A stretch of 64,000 nt of DNA. Source: MGBC114844 sp910585855 (GTDB lineage: Bacteria; Bacillota; Clostridia; Lachnospirales; Lachnospiraceae). How positions within the stretch are numbered: position 1 is the stretch's first letter; every line of letters starts with the position of its first letter. The position numbers were made by a program, and so were the translations under genes. This document shows positions 33,746-43,131 of this stretch, one piece after another. The stretch spans positions 1 through 64,000 of the forward strand of contig CBFFYP010000013.1 of NCBI GenBank assembly GCA_965646165.1, in the 5' to 3' direction. A model generated the notes under the pieces. It made no database searches and was not told where the DNA came from. It saw only the letters and a list, made by a program, of their open reading frames with translations.

Positions 33746-35095
33746 ATGACGGCTGAATTGAATCCAACACGATTAGTAATAGCGGCGATAATAGGATTAG
33801 TTATTTTATTGGTTTTAATTATTAAATTTAAGATTCAGGCTATGATATCCATTTTAATCGGTGCAATTTCTATCGGTTTGCTTGCCGGGATGCCTGCCGG
33901 AGATATTATTACAGCGGTAAATGATGGAATAGGCAATACATTAAAAGGAATTGCTTTACTGGTAGGACTTGGTTCTATGTTTGGGGCAATTTTGGAAGTT
34001 TCTGGGGGGGCGCAAACGTTAGCTGTTACGATGGTGAAATGGTTTGGAGATGAAAAGGCAGCTTGGGCACTTGGAATCACCGGATTAGTTATTGCAATGC
34101 CAGTATTTTTTGATGCGGGGTTGATTATTTTGATTCCTTTGGCATTTTCACTTGCCAAAAGAACAAAGCGTTCTTCTTTATTTTATGCAATTCCGCTGCT
34201 TGCCGGTTTAGCAGTAGGTCATGCATTTATTCCTCCTACACCGGGTCCGATTTTGGTTGCTACTATGTTAGAAGTAGAGTTAGGATGGGTTATTTTAGTA
34301 GGTGTTTGCTGCGGTATCTTTTCAATGATTGTAGCAGGTCCGATTTGGGGAGCGATTTGTGGAAAGAAATATCATATTCCAGTTCCTGAACATGTAGCAA
34401 ATCAGCAGGATTTTGATGAATCGAAGCTGCCGAATTTCTGGGTAATTGTGGGAATTATTTTGATTCCTTTGGTATTGATTATTTGTGATTCTGTAGCAGG
34501 AGTAGTGCCAGCATTAAGTGGAGTACAGCCGTTCTTTGGATTTCTTGGAGAACCTTTTGTCGCACTTTTGATTGCTACTGTGGTTGCTATGTTGGTATTA
34601 GGACTGAAACATGGATATAGTACAGAAGAGTTAGAAAAAGTTATGACAAAATCTTTAGAGCCAACGGGATTGATTTTATTAGTGACAGCTTGTGGTGGAG
34701 TACTTCGTTATGTATTGCAGTATTCTGGATTAGGTGATGTAATTGGAAATGCGGTTTCTTCTATGTCTTTGCCGATTGTTGTGCTGGCTTTTTTAGTAGC
34801 AGCATTGGTACGGATTTGCGTGGGTTCTGCTACAGTAGCTATGACAATGGCAGCAGGAATTATTGCTGCAATTCCAGGAATTTCGGAATTATCACCGCTT
34901 TATTTAGCTTGTACAACGGCAGCAGTAGCAGGTGGTGCTACCGTATGTTCTCATTTTAATGATTCCGGTTTCTGGCTGGTAAAATCTTTGGTTGGAATGG
35001 ATGAAAAAACGACTTTAAAGACATGGACAATTATGGAAACGCTTGTTGGCGGAACTGGTTTTATAGTAGCATTGATTATATCATTCTTTGCATAA
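33746..35095 (+). CDS. GntP-family gluconate/sugar-acid permease
   Basis: 449-residue membrane protein with about 12-14 helices, of the gluconate:H+ symporter family. The motifs AMPVFFDAGLIILIPLAFSL and GHAFIPPTPGPILVATML are characteristic, as is CSHFNDSGFWLVK near the end. It probably imports an aldonate or uronate-derived acid for the dehydratase next door. ATG 33746 follows GAGGGA; ATG 33740 is too close to it. Confidence 0.9.
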   Translation: MTAELNPTRLVIAAIIGLVILLVLIIKFKIQAMISILIGAISIGLLAGMPAGDIITAVNDGIGNTLKGIALLVGLGSMFGAILEVSGGAQTLAVTMVKWFGDEKAAWALGITGLVIAMPVFFDAGLIILIPLAFSLAKRTKRSSLFYAIPLLAGLAVGHAFIPPTPGPILVATMLEVELGWVILVGVCCGIFSMIVAGPIWGAICGKKYHIPVPEHVANQQDFDESKLPNFWVIVGIILIPLVLIICDSVAGVVPALSGVQPFFGFLGEPFVALLIATVVAMLVLGLKHGYSTEELEKVMTKSLEPTGLILLVTACGGVLRYVLQYSGLGDVIGNAVSSMSLPIVVLAFLVAALVRICVGSATVAMTMAAGIIAAIPGISELSPLYLACTTAAVAGGATVCSHFNDSGFWLVKSLVGMDEKTTLKTWTIMETLVGGTGFIVALIISFFA

Positions 35096-35194
35096 TTTGG
35101 TATTTTTAGTTAATATTTGAGTTACGTGTTATGTTGTTATATGTTAAAATTTAAGGAGAATTTATTATATTATATATAGAAAGGATGAAAAAAG

Positions 35195-36952
35195 ATGGGT
35201 TGTTTAAAAAGTCAGGAAATGCGCAAATTAGCACCAGAATTAGATCCTTTGCGGATTGGAACAGGATGGAAGCCGGAGGATTTATCAAAGCCACAGATTA
35301 TCATTGAAAGTACTGCAGGAGATAGCCATCCGGGTAGCGGACATCTTCCTATTTTAGTGGAAGAAGTGAGAAAAGGTGTTTTAGAAGCAGGCGGGTATGG
35401 CGCACGTTATTTTTGTACGGATATCTGTGACGGAGAAAGTCAGGGAACGGATGGTATTAATTTTAGTCTTGCCAGCCGGGAAATGATTGCAAATATGATT
35501 GAAATTCATGCAAATGCGACACCTTTTGATGCCGGAGTTTATCTTTCTAGCTGTGATAAAGGGCTTCCGGGAAATTTAATGGGACTTTGCCGTGTCGATA
35601 TTCCGGCAGTTGTTGTGCCGGGTGGAACGATGAATGCCGGACCGGATATGCTGACATTAGAGCAGTTAGGAATGTATAGTGCAAAGTACCAGAGAGGAGA
35701 AATTGATGAAGAAAAGTTAAATTGGGCAAAAAATAATGCTTGTCCAAGCTGCGGGGCTTGTTCTTTTATAGGGACGGCTTCTACTATGCAGATTATGGCA
35801 GAGGCTCTTGGGCTTGCTCTTCCGGGAAGTGCATTGATGCCTGCAACTAGTCCAGATTTGCTGGTATTTGCTCGTGAGGCAGGTAAACTTGCTGTAAAGT
35901 TGGCAGGAGTGGATGCAATGCGTCCAAGTAAGATTGTTACAAAAGAAAGTTTTGAAAATGCCATTTTAGTTCATGCTGCTATATCTGGAAGTACAAATTG
36001 TCTGCTGCATATTCCTGCGGTTGCACATGAGCTTGGAATTGAGATTACCGGAGATACTTTTGATCAGCTGCATCGAAATGCTCGCTATCTGTTAGATGTG
36101 CGCCCTGCTGGTCGGTGGCCAGCAGAATGTTTCTATTATGCTGGTGGTGTGCCTGCTATTATGGAAGAGATAAAGCAGCATTTGCATTTAGATGTGATGA
36201 CTATAACAGGAAAAACACTTGGAGAAAATTTAGAGGAACTGAAACAGAATGGATTTTATGATCGCTGTGAGAAATGGCTGCAGGAATTTAATAAGCGATA
36301 TCACTGTGAACTGAAAAAAGAAGATATTATTCGTCCTTATGATAAAGCGATAGGAGTTGACGGAAGTATTGCCATTCTTCGTGGAAATTTAGCACCAGAG
36401 GGAGCAGTTATCAAGCATACAGCTTGTCCAAAAGAGATGTTTCGTGCAATTCTTCGTGCAAAGCCATTTGACAGTGAGGAAGAGTGTTTAGATGCGGTAT
36501 TAAAGCATAAAGTGGAAAAAGGAGATGCGGTATTTATTCGATATGAAGGACCGAAAGGAAGTGGGATGCCGGAAATGTTTTATACTTCAGAAGCAATCAG
36601 CAGTGATAAAGAACTTGGACGCAGTATTGCTTTGATTACAGATGGACGCTTTTCTGGGGCATCGACAGGACCGGTAATTGGGCACTGCAGTCCAGAGGCA
36701 GCGGATGGAGGACCGATTGCTTTGGTAGAAGAGGGAGATTTGGTTGAAATTGATGTAATGGAACGAAAATTAAATTTAATTGGAGTGAATGGGGAAAGAA
36801 AGACGCCGGAAGAGATGATACAGATTTTAGAAGAGCGTCGGAAAAATTGGACGCCTAGAAAAATGAGGTATCAAAGAGGTGCGCTTCGGTTGTTTAGTGA
36901 ACATGCAGTAAGCCCTATGCGTGGAGCTTATTTGGAGTATGAGGAAAAATAA
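35195..36952 (+). CDS. IlvD/Edd-family sugar-acid dehydratase
   Basis: 585 residues, iron-sulfur dehydratase family. Cys motifs CTDICDG, SSCDKGLPGNLMG and CPSCGACSFIGTASTMQ are visible, with DGRFSGASTGPVIGH near the C-terminus. Pairing with a GntP permease and a FadR-type regulator rather than with ilv genes points to a catabolic aldonate dehydratase, giving a 2-keto-3-deoxy acid, not branched-chain amino-acid synthesis. RBS GAAAGGATG. Followed by a terminator. Confidence 0.88.
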   Translation: MGCLKSQEMRKLAPELDPLRIGTGWKPEDLSKPQIIIESTAGDSHPGSGHLPILVEEVRKGVLEAGGYGARYFCTDICDGESQGTDGINFSLASREMIANMIEIHANATPFDAGVYLSSCDKGLPGNLMGLCRVDIPAVVVPGGTMNAGPDMLTLEQLGMYSAKYQRGEIDEEKLNWAKNNACPSCGACSFIGTASTMQIMAEALGLALPGSALMPATSPDLLVFAREAGKLAVKLAGVDAMRPSKIVTKESFENAILVHAAISGSTNCLLHIPAVAHELGIEITGDTFDQLHRNARYLLDVRPAGRWPAECFYYAGGVPAIMEEIKQHLHLDVMTITGKTLGENLEELKQNGFYDRCEKWLQEFNKRYHCELKKEDIIRPYDKAIGVDGSIAILRGNLAPEGAVIKHTACPKEMFRAILRAKPFDSEEECLDAVLKHKVEKGDAVFIRYEGPKGSGMPEMFYTSEAISSDKELGRSIALITDGRFSGASTGPVIGHCSPEAADGGPIALVEEGDLVEIDVMERKLNLIGVNGERKTPEEMIQILEERRKNWTPRKMRYQRGALRLFSEHAVSPMRGAYLEYEEK

Positions 36953-36956
36953 GAGA

Positions 36957-36998
36957 GTGCCGCTGCTTGGATTTTTATTCTGGCAGCGGCTTTTTTAT
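36957..36998 (+). terminator. Terminator after the dehydratase
   Basis: TGCCGCTGC pairs with GGCAGCGGC(T), followed by TTTTTTATATT. Strong GC stem. Confidence 0.88.
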
Positions 36999-37035
36999 AT
37001 TATGGTTATAATAAAAGAAGAAGGAGGGTTTCAAT

Positions 37036-37376
37036 GGAGGACGCCAGATGCAAACCCCCTAGGCAGCCTGCTGTTCCAGTTTCCAAAAAGTAAGAAGTTC
37101 TAAGACTTCTGCATCTTAGTACATCTAACCGGACAGACCGGGGCGCAATTCGCCCTTATGGCAGTCAAAACTTTACTGGCATACCAAAGGATATGATCCA
37201 CCGCAATAAGATGGCTTCTCTTTCATACGGGCTAAACACGCCCCTTTTTTTGCATACCCTGCATGGAAGCAGGATATGCAAAAAATCTTAGGTTTTCAAG
37301 CAGAAGTCAAGAACTTCTAATTTTTTTCCAAAGTCACTGCAGGTTGCCTAGGGGGTTTGCATCTGGCTGTTTCTTG
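37036..37376 (+). repeat. Family A element, copy A6
   Basis: Starts GGAGGACGCCAGATG and ends CATCTGGCTGTTTCTTGG. The stem GATGCAAACCCCCTAGGCAG pairs with TGCCTAGGGGGTTTGCATC, another unrelated stem sequence. Inner blocks GGGGCGCAATTCGCCC, GGGCTAAACACGCCCC and TTTTTTTGCATACCCTGC..GCAGGATATGCAAAAAA are present. It is a solo arm between the dehydratase and the LysR gene. Confidence 0.88.
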
Positions 37377-37508
37377 GCTTCGGAAAAAATAAAAAAAGAA
37401 TGACATCCGTTTCTAAGAATTGCAGAAAACGATGTAATGAAAGGAAATTAGTCGATTAGTATAAATAAAGTGTATGGAAGTATGAAATAGTAAACTATAT
37501 GTCTGTTT

Positions 37509-38387
37509 TTATTTGAAGTATCTGTTTTTTAGGTATTCTAAAAGTCGTTCTGCAATAGGGGTAAATATCTGATATTTTTTCCAGATTAGATATATTTTTG
37601 TTTCAAGTATAGGTGTCAGTGGACGAAAAATAAGACCGCTGCCGGGACTTGTATCGATAAGATGCTGAAAAGTCAGGAGGTATCCAAGACCTTCTTTTAC
37701 AAATAGAGAACCGTTATAGGATAATTGGAAAGATCCTTCCAGATGCAGTTTTTCTATTTTGTTTTTGCACCATTTAGGAATATCGTGATTCCATCCTTGT
37801 TCCGAACAAAAGAGTGGCAGTCCGATTAGATCATCTGCACAAATCGCTTGTTTTTGTGCAAGAGGATCGTTTATTGGCATAATAACGCCCCATAGATCAG
37901 CTTCGGGAAAGGGAAGAAAATGGTATTTAGCAGTATTGGGCTCTTCAGCCAAGACGGCAAAATCAATCACACCTTTATCCAATTTTTCTGTAACCTGTTC
38001 TGTATCACCACTTGTGATATGATAATGCATATCGGGAAAGGTATTTTTAAATTGTTTAATAACAGAAGCGAGATGTTGAATTTGATAAGATTCTGCCAGA
38101 CCAAAATAAATATCACCCCCTAGAACATCATCTAATGTAAGAAATTCGGTTGTAATCTTATCAGCCATTTTTACCAGATCTTCTGCTCGTTTTCGCAGTA
38201 AAATACCCTCTTCTGTAAGCTGTATACTAAAACTGTAGCGTGTAAACAGTTTTTTCCCAAGTTCATCTTCCAGTGATTTTAATTGTTTCGAGAGTGTAGG
38301 CTGAGTAACGTGAAGCAGTTCTGCTGCACGGGTCATATTTTCTTCTCTTGCCACTGCCAAAAAATATCTCATAGTTCGCAGTTCCAT
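37509..38387 (-). CDS. LysR-family transcriptional regulator
   Basis: 292 residues. Helix-turn-helix at about 1-60 (MELRTMRYFLAVAREENMTR, AAELLHVTQPTLSKQLKSLE) and a periplasmic-binding-like effector domain (about 90-290). The adjacent hydrolase operon, divergent at 38500, is the likely target. RBS AGGAGG. Effector unknown. Confidence 0.92.
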   Translation of the reverse strand: MELRTMRYFLAVAREENMTRAAELLHVTQPTLSKQLKSLEDELGKKLFTRYSFSIQLTEEGILLRKRAEDLVKMADKITTEFLTLDDVLGGDIYFGLAESYQIQHLASVIKQFKNTFPDMHYHITSGDTEQVTEKLDKGVIDFAVLAEEPNTAKYHFLPFPEADLWGVIMPINDPLAQKQAICADDLIGLPLFCSEQGWNHDIPKWCKNKIEKLHLEGSFQLSYNGSLFVKEGLGYLLTFQHLIDTSPGSGLIFRPLTPILETKIYLIWKKYQIFTPIAERLLEYLKNRYFK

Positions 38388-38499
38388 ATTGTCCTCCTAT
38401 GATATTCTAAAAATTTATATCATGATATAAATTATAACCATTAGCGAAATAAAAATCAAGAAAATATAATTAAAATATAGTAAGAAGGGAGGCGATCAT

Positions 38500-38724
38500 A
38501 CGGATGATTTAGATGATTTTATTCAGAACTTGAAAGATGCAGGCTGTAATTCGCAGATTGTTGCAAAGGTTTGCAGGTTATATTATAACGGTCAGGTTCA
38601 GGAAGCTGTAAAAATGCTTCGAAGGCATCGTTGTAACTTAATGGATAGCTTGCATGAAAGTCAGAAAAAGGTGGATTGTCTTGATTTTTTAGTATGGCGT
38701 ATGGAAAAAGAAAGAGAGGTATAA
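38500..38724 (+). CDS. Small helical protein with an apparent ACG start
   Basis: 74 codons: after the first codon, DDLDDFIQNLKDAGCNSQIV, then RLYYNGQVQEAVKMLRRHRC and a helical C-terminus (DFLVWRMEKEREV). The only strong SD, AAGGGAGG at 38485-38492, is 7 nt before ACG at 38500; the first standard start is TTG 38530, 37 nt from it. Either ACG is used, the TTG is used weakly, or an ATG start has mutated. It is divergent from LysR and 5 nt before the hydrolase. Function unknown; similar small proteins sit near LysR-controlled hydrolases. Confidence 0.6.
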   Translation, partial: TDDLDDFIQNLKDAGCNSQIVAKVCRLYYNGQVQEAVKMLRRHRCNLMDSLHESQKKVDCLDFLVWRMEKEREV

Positions 38725-38729
38725 ATAAA

Positions 38730-39749
38730 ATGGAAGATATAAGAAAGATTGAATTAACAAATGAATGGGATAAAACTTTTCCAAGAAGTGAAAAAGTAAA
38801 TCATCGAAAAGTAACGTTTTCGAATCGTTATGGAATTATATTGGCAGCAGATCTTTATGAACCGAAAAAAGCAGCAGAGAAGATGGCTGCGATTGCAGTA
38901 TGCGGACCATTTGGTGCAGTAAAGGAGCAGGCTGCCGGGATATATGCACAGAGTATGGCAGAGCGTGGTTTCCTTACGATAGCATTTGACCCTTCTTTTA
39001 CTGGAGAAAGTGGAGGAAAACCTCGTTATATGGCATCACCGGATATCAATACGGAGGATTTTCAGGCAGCGGTAGATTTTCTTTCCGTACAGGAAAATGT
39101 TGACCCTGAACGTATCGGCATTATCGGTATTTGTGGATGGGGCGGTTTGGCTCTTAATGCAGCGGCATTAGATACTCGTATTAAAGCAACGGTTGCTTCT
39201 ACCATGTATGATATGTCCCGTGTTAATGCTAACGGATATTTTGATGCTGATAATTCTGCTGATGCACGGTATGCCAAGAAAGAGGCTATGAATAAGCAGC
39301 GGATTATTGACTATAAAAATGGCAGTTATGCATTGGGCGGCGGTGTTGTTGATCCGCTTCCTGCAGATGCGCCTTTCTTTGTAGCAGATTATCATAATTA
39401 TTATAAAACGGATCGTGGTTATCATAAGCGTTCTTTAAATTCTAATGGGGGATGGAATACGATAGGGTGTATGTCCTTTATCAATCAACCAATCCTTCAG
39501 TATATCAATGAAATTCGCAGTGCAGTTTTGATAATGCATGGAGAAAAAGCACATTCCTGTTATTTCAGTCGTGATGCATATGCTGCTATGGTGAAAGATA
39601 ATCCGTATATAGATAATAAAGAATTGTTGATTATTCCAGATGCAGTTCATACTGATTTGTATGATGGCGGCGAAAAAGATATCATTCCTTTTGATAAATT
39701 AGAACAATTTTTTAAAGAATATTTTTCGCTTGCCATACAATCCGCATGA
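38730..39749 (+). CDS. Alpha/beta hydrolase
   Basis: 339 residues. The nucleophile elbow is GICGWGG, with Cys in the position normally taken by Ser, as in some dienelactone-hydrolase-like proteins. PSFTGESGG, VASTMYDMSRV and the His region IPDAVHTDLYDGG complete a plausible triad. No signal peptide, so cytoplasmic. Start ATG 38730 behind GAGG. Divergent from LysR and probably regulated by it; the substrate is not evident. Confidence 0.85.
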   Translation: MEDIRKIELTNEWDKTFPRSEKVNHRKVTFSNRYGIILAADLYEPKKAAEKMAAIAVCGPFGAVKEQAAGIYAQSMAERGFLTIAFDPSFTGESGGKPRYMASPDINTEDFQAAVDFLSVQENVDPERIGIIGICGWGGLALNAAALDTRIKATVASTMYDMSRVNANGYFDADNSADARYAKKEAMNKQRIIDYKNGSYALGGGVVDPLPADAPFFVADYHNYYKTDRGYHKRSLNSNGGWNTIGCMSFINQPILQYINEIRSAVLIMHGEKAHSCYFSRDAYAAMVKDNPYIDNKELLIIPDAVHTDLYDGGEKDIIPFDKLEQFFKEYFSLAIQSA

Positions 39750-40120
39750 AATGACAAAAACTGCCCGATAGGGTTAATCCTATCGGACGGTATTATTCCA
39801 TTGTTCTGATTTGCTCAACAAGAAAAATCTGTTTCATGGCTTGTCCTCCCTTGTGTGTTGAGGAATAGTATAGCAGGCAAATGTCCGTGAAATGTTACAG
39901 TGGACTATTTTTTCAATGTATTTGATGAATTATTTGAAGTAGAAGTATAAAATCTGGAGATTTCATTCTATTATAGAGTAGCATTTATACATGATAGGTA
40001 TAGCTATGAAATTTATTAGTAACTCACTAATTTATTAATATCTTGTATCTGTAAAGTGGTTTGTCTATAATTTTATTTAAGAAATTTAATTTAAAAAATA
40101 AAATTTAGGAGGTACTTTTT
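39750..40120. other. Intergenic region with a minus-strand mini-ORF and hairpin
   Basis: Minus-strand ATG at 39837 opens a 14-codon frame (MKQIFLVEQIRTME, stop at 39793-39795) with an excellent SD GGGAGG 7 nt upstream. It is followed by the hairpin CCGATAGG..CCCTATCGG and GTTTTTGTC (39764-39787), a terminator on the minus strand. This is either a truncated gene or a tiny leader. From 39860 to 40120 no gene or structure is evident apart from the RBS GGAGG of the next gene. Confidence 0.35.
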
Positions 40121-40516
40121 ATGTTGAATGAAAATGTAAAGAAATTATTGGTAGAGAATATGTGGGATATAGCTACTTGTACAGATACTGAGCCAAATGT
40201 TGTTCCTGTAGCATTTAAGGATATAACAGAAGATGGGAAATTGGTAGTAGGAGATGTATTTCTTGAAACTACGTTGAATAATTTGAAAGCGACTGATGGT
40301 AAAATTGCTATTTCTGTATATGATGCAAAATCTTTGGAAGGTTATCAGATTAAGGGAAATGCAGAGTATGTAACAGAGGGTACGATTGTAGATATGTTCA
40401 AGACTATGGTGGAAAAAATGTTTCATGGTGCAGCTACTGCAAAAGGTGCATTGATTATTACACCAGAAAAGGTTATCGTGACTACTCCCGGAGCAAATAA
40501 TAAAAAAGTTTTATAG
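40121..40516 (+). CDS. Pyridoxamine-5'-phosphate-oxidase-like FMN-binding protein
   Basis: 131 residues of the split-barrel flavin-binding family: MWDIATCTDTEPNVVPVAFK, GKLVVGDVFLETTLNNLK, GKIAISVYDAKSLEGYQIKG. Proteins of this size bind FMN or related cofactors; the reaction is unknown. RBS TAGGAGG. Single gene closed by a terminator. Confidence 0.85.
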   Translation: MLNENVKKLLVENMWDIATCTDTEPNVVPVAFKDITEDGKLVVGDVFLETTLNNLKATDGKIAISVYDAKSLEGYQIKGNAEYVTEGTIVDMFKTMVEKMFHGAATAKGALIITPEKVIVTTPGANNKKVL

Positions 40517-40529
40517 GGTAATAAAAGAG

Positions 40530-40572
40530 ATTGGATACAGAGTTTTAAAAATTTCTCTGTATCCTTTTTGTA
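40530..40572 (+). terminator. Terminator after the FMN-binding protein
   Basis: GGATACAGAG pairs with CTCTGTATCC, then TTTTTG. Confidence 0.87.
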
Positions 40573-40713
40573 TAAGCAGTAACAAAAATGGGTTGTTAAT
40601 TTGTAGGAATTTGTTATAATAGATATGTAATGACTATGTTAAATGTGTATTTACCTAAAATTCAAATAGAATAATTAAGAATTATAAAGAACACGCCGAG
40701 TTGAGGTAATTGT

Positions 40714-41099
40714 ATGTATAAACCAAAATTAGATAAGGATATTCGTTGTCCGTTGGAATATGGATTGGATTTATTTGGGGGAAAATGGAATTCTCGAATT
40801 ATTTGTGTACTGGCAGCAAAAAAAATTTGCGGTATAGTGAATTACGCAATGAACTTACTAATATTACGGATGCGGTTCTTGGTGTTTCACTGAAATCATT
40901 GATAAAAAATGAAATGATAAATCGGCAATCTTATGATGAGATTCCGCCTAGAGTAGAATATTCACTGACAGAAAAGGGATTATCTGTTGTTCCTATTTTG
41001 CAGAGTATTTGTCAGTGGTCAGGTATTTATCATAAAGAAGATTCAGAAAATACTATGTCATATTGCCAGAAATGTGATTATAATGGCAGTGAAAGATAA
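40714..41099 (+). pseudogene. HxlR-family regulator with a frameshift in a poly-A run
   Basis: ATG at 40714 (MYKPKLDKDIRCPLEYGLDL, FGGKWNSRIICVLAAKK) begins a typical HxlR winged helix and the rest continues in another frame (NLRYSELRNELTNITDAVLG, SLTEKGLSVVPILQ, to 41099). The switch falls in a run of eight A at about 40818-40825; nine A would restore one continuous 128-residue protein. Either a recent inactivating deletion, a sequencing error, or slippage-regulated expression. The first frame alone ends about 30 codons after the shift. Confidence 0.82.
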
Positions 41100-41191
41100 T
41101 GAGAGAGTAGAACAAACAGGCAAAACGGATAAAACAGGCAACAGGTATATTAAAAATAATAATAAATTTAAAATTAGAAGGGAAAAGAGAA

Positions 41192-41713
41192 ATGAATATT
41201 CAGCTTGTAAAATTAACGAATGAATATAAAGAACAGTTGTTCGAAATGTTGACTGAATGGAAAAATGATATTATAATGAACCATACTAATAAATCTCCAT
41301 CCAAAATATGGATAAATGATTTTCATGATTTTGATAATTATTTAAAAAACCTTAATAAAGAAGAAGCAGAAGATGGTTTTGTTCCTGATACAACGTTATT
41401 TTGTCTTGATAAAGATAGAAATATTTTTGTAGGAGCTGTTAATATTCGTCATTACTTAAATGATGAATTATTGAAAATGGGTGGTCATATAGGAGATGGC
41501 ATCAGACCTAGTGAAAGAAGAAAAGGTTATGCAACGGCAATGATTGCCTTGGCACTAGAAGAGTGTAAAAAACTTGGTATTAATAAAGTTTTGATGTGCT
41601 GCGATAAAGAAAATATTGGTTCAATGAAATCAATTATTTATAATGGTGGAGTATTAGAAAATGAAGTAGAAGAGAATGGACATATTAGACAGCGTTATTG
41701 GATCGAATTGTAA
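41192..41713 (+). CDS. GNAT-family acetyltransferase
   Basis: 173 residues with the GNAT acetyl-CoA fold: strand FVGAVNIRHYLNDELLKMGG, then the pyrophosphate loop IRPSERRKGYATAMIALAL (RxxGYA) and a C-terminal CCDKENIGSMKSIIYNGG, as in YhfO/YjbC-like predicted N-acetyltransferases. Substrate unknown. RBS AGAAGGGA upstream. Codon use is AT-rich like its neighbours. Confidence 0.9.
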   Translation: MNIQLVKLTNEYKEQLFEMLTEWKNDIIMNHTNKSPSKIWINDFHDFDNYLKNLNKEEAEDGFVPDTTLFCLDKDRNIFVGAVNIRHYLNDELLKMGGHIGDGIRPSERRKGYATAMIALALEECKKLGINKVLMCCDKENIGSMKSIIYNGGVLENEVEENGHIRQRYWIEL

Positions 41714-41942
41714 AATTTAGATTTATAAAAATATAGAACAGAGTCAAAAAGATTTTATTTTATACTTGAAATTTTAATTCTGCGTGAAATATATGTTTTA
41801 TGCAGAATTAAATGGTTATTTTTCACAAAATTTACTTTATATTTTTATATATTTTTTACTTTTAAACTTAACTATTATTTTAAGTTCCGTTTTTAATCGT
41901 TTATTTCTATTCAATAAAAATTTTAAAGAAAGGAAGAATTTT

Positions 41943-42986
41943 ATGAATTATAAATATCATGAAGAAGAAGCAAAAAAAAACATTTTAAAATTACGCAAAA
42001 AATTAAAAGAACTTCCGCCTTACTGTAAAGATTTTATTTTAAATCTGGAAACTACCACCACCACAAGAACCAGACTTGGATATGTTCAAGATATGCAGAT
42101 TTTTTTTCATTTTTTATTAGAAATGAATCCTCTTTTTGAAAATAAAACCATACATGATATCACATTGAATGATCTAGATCAATTAACAATTTCTGATATA
42201 GATGAATATATGTCATGGCTAGATCTTTATTATAATGGAGAAAAAGAAAACCAGAATAAAAATCCCGGAAAATATCGTAAAATTTCTTCTTTACGAACTT
42301 TTTACAGCTATTTTTGTAAAGTAGAACGAATGAAAAGCAATCCTGCTGCCTTGGCAAATACACCAAAATTGCCAGAACACGATATTGTTATTTTAGAACC
42401 AAACGAAGTTGCTGAAATCATTGATTATGCCGAATCCGGTGAAAAATTAACAAAAGCACAAAAACGCTACGCTCCCCTTACTCGTCTTCGTGATGTCGCT
42501 GTTTTAGTTTTATTACTAGGAACTGGTATTCGTGTATCTGAGTGTGTAGGATTAGATTTAACCCATTTTGATTTTAAAAATAATACATTTACTGTAATTC
42601 GAAAAGGAGGAAAAGAAAATCGAATTTACTTTGGAGAAGAAGTCCGTCAGGCTCTTTTAGATTACTTAGAAGAAGGACGCCCTCTTCTAAAACCCTCTCC
42701 AGAAGAATCCGCTCTTTTTCTCTCCATTCAACATAAACGAATTTCCGTTCGTGCTGTACAAGATCTAGTTAAAAAATACGGCAAAATGCTAGAAACCAAT
42801 AAATCCATTTCTCCGCATAAACTCCGCCATACATTTGGTACAAACATTTATCAGGAAACCGGCGGTGATATCTATGCGGCAGCGGAATTATTAGGACACT
42901 CTTCTATTGAAACAACCAGAAAACACTATGCCAAATTTTCGAATGAACGAAGAAAACAACTATCAAATATTATAAAATTAAGATAA
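41943..42986 (+). CDS. Tyrosine recombinase, XerC/XerD-like
   Basis: 347 residues. An N-terminal SAM-like core-binding domain (about 35-145) is followed by the catalytic domain with Arg in TGIRVSECVG, Lys in RKGGKENRIY, HKLRHTF box, LGHSS and Tyr in RKHYAKFSNERR. It could be a chromosome-dimer resolvase or an element integrase; no attachment repeats or phage genes adjoin, favouring a Xer-type housekeeping or stand-alone role. Start ATG 41943 behind AAAGGAAG; the longer open frame adds a hydrophobic stretch without RBS. It ends at a bidirectional hairpin. Confidence 0.88.
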   Translation: MNYKYHEEEAKKNILKLRKKLKELPPYCKDFILNLETTTTTRTRLGYVQDMQIFFHFLLEMNPLFENKTIHDITLNDLDQLTISDIDEYMSWLDLYYNGEKENQNKNPGKYRKISSLRTFYSYFCKVERMKSNPAALANTPKLPEHDIVILEPNEVAEIIDYAESGEKLTKAQKRYAPLTRLRDVAVLVLLLGTGIRVSECVGLDLTHFDFKNNTFTVIRKGGKENRIYFGEEVRQALLDYLEEGRPLLKPSPEESALFLSIQHKRISVRAVQDLVKKYGKMLETNKSISPHKLRHTFGTNIYQETGGDIYAAAELLGHSSIETTRKHYAKFSNERRKQLSNIIKLR

Positions 42987-43036
42987 AATTCTCTTCTTTA
43001 CAAAAATACAATCTTCTAACCTTTCTATACCAATTA

Positions 43037-43088
43037 AAAAAGTAGTGACTGGATATAACCCCTTTTTTCCATTCACTACTTTTCTTGT
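43037..43088. terminator. Bidirectional terminator between recombinase and kduD
   Basis: AAAAAAGTAGTGACTGG pairs with CCATTCACTACTTTT with an A-run on one side and a T-run on the other, so it can serve both converging genes. Confidence 0.75.
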
Positions 43089-43131
43089 TTGTTTAAAATT
43101 CAAAATTCACATTAAATAAAATTTATATCAT

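Noticed and set aside
41943..42986. Tyrosine recombinase as integrase of an integrative element covering 37-43 kb
   Set aside because: No attachment repeats, phage or conjugation genes; the neighbours are ordinary regulators and enzymes.
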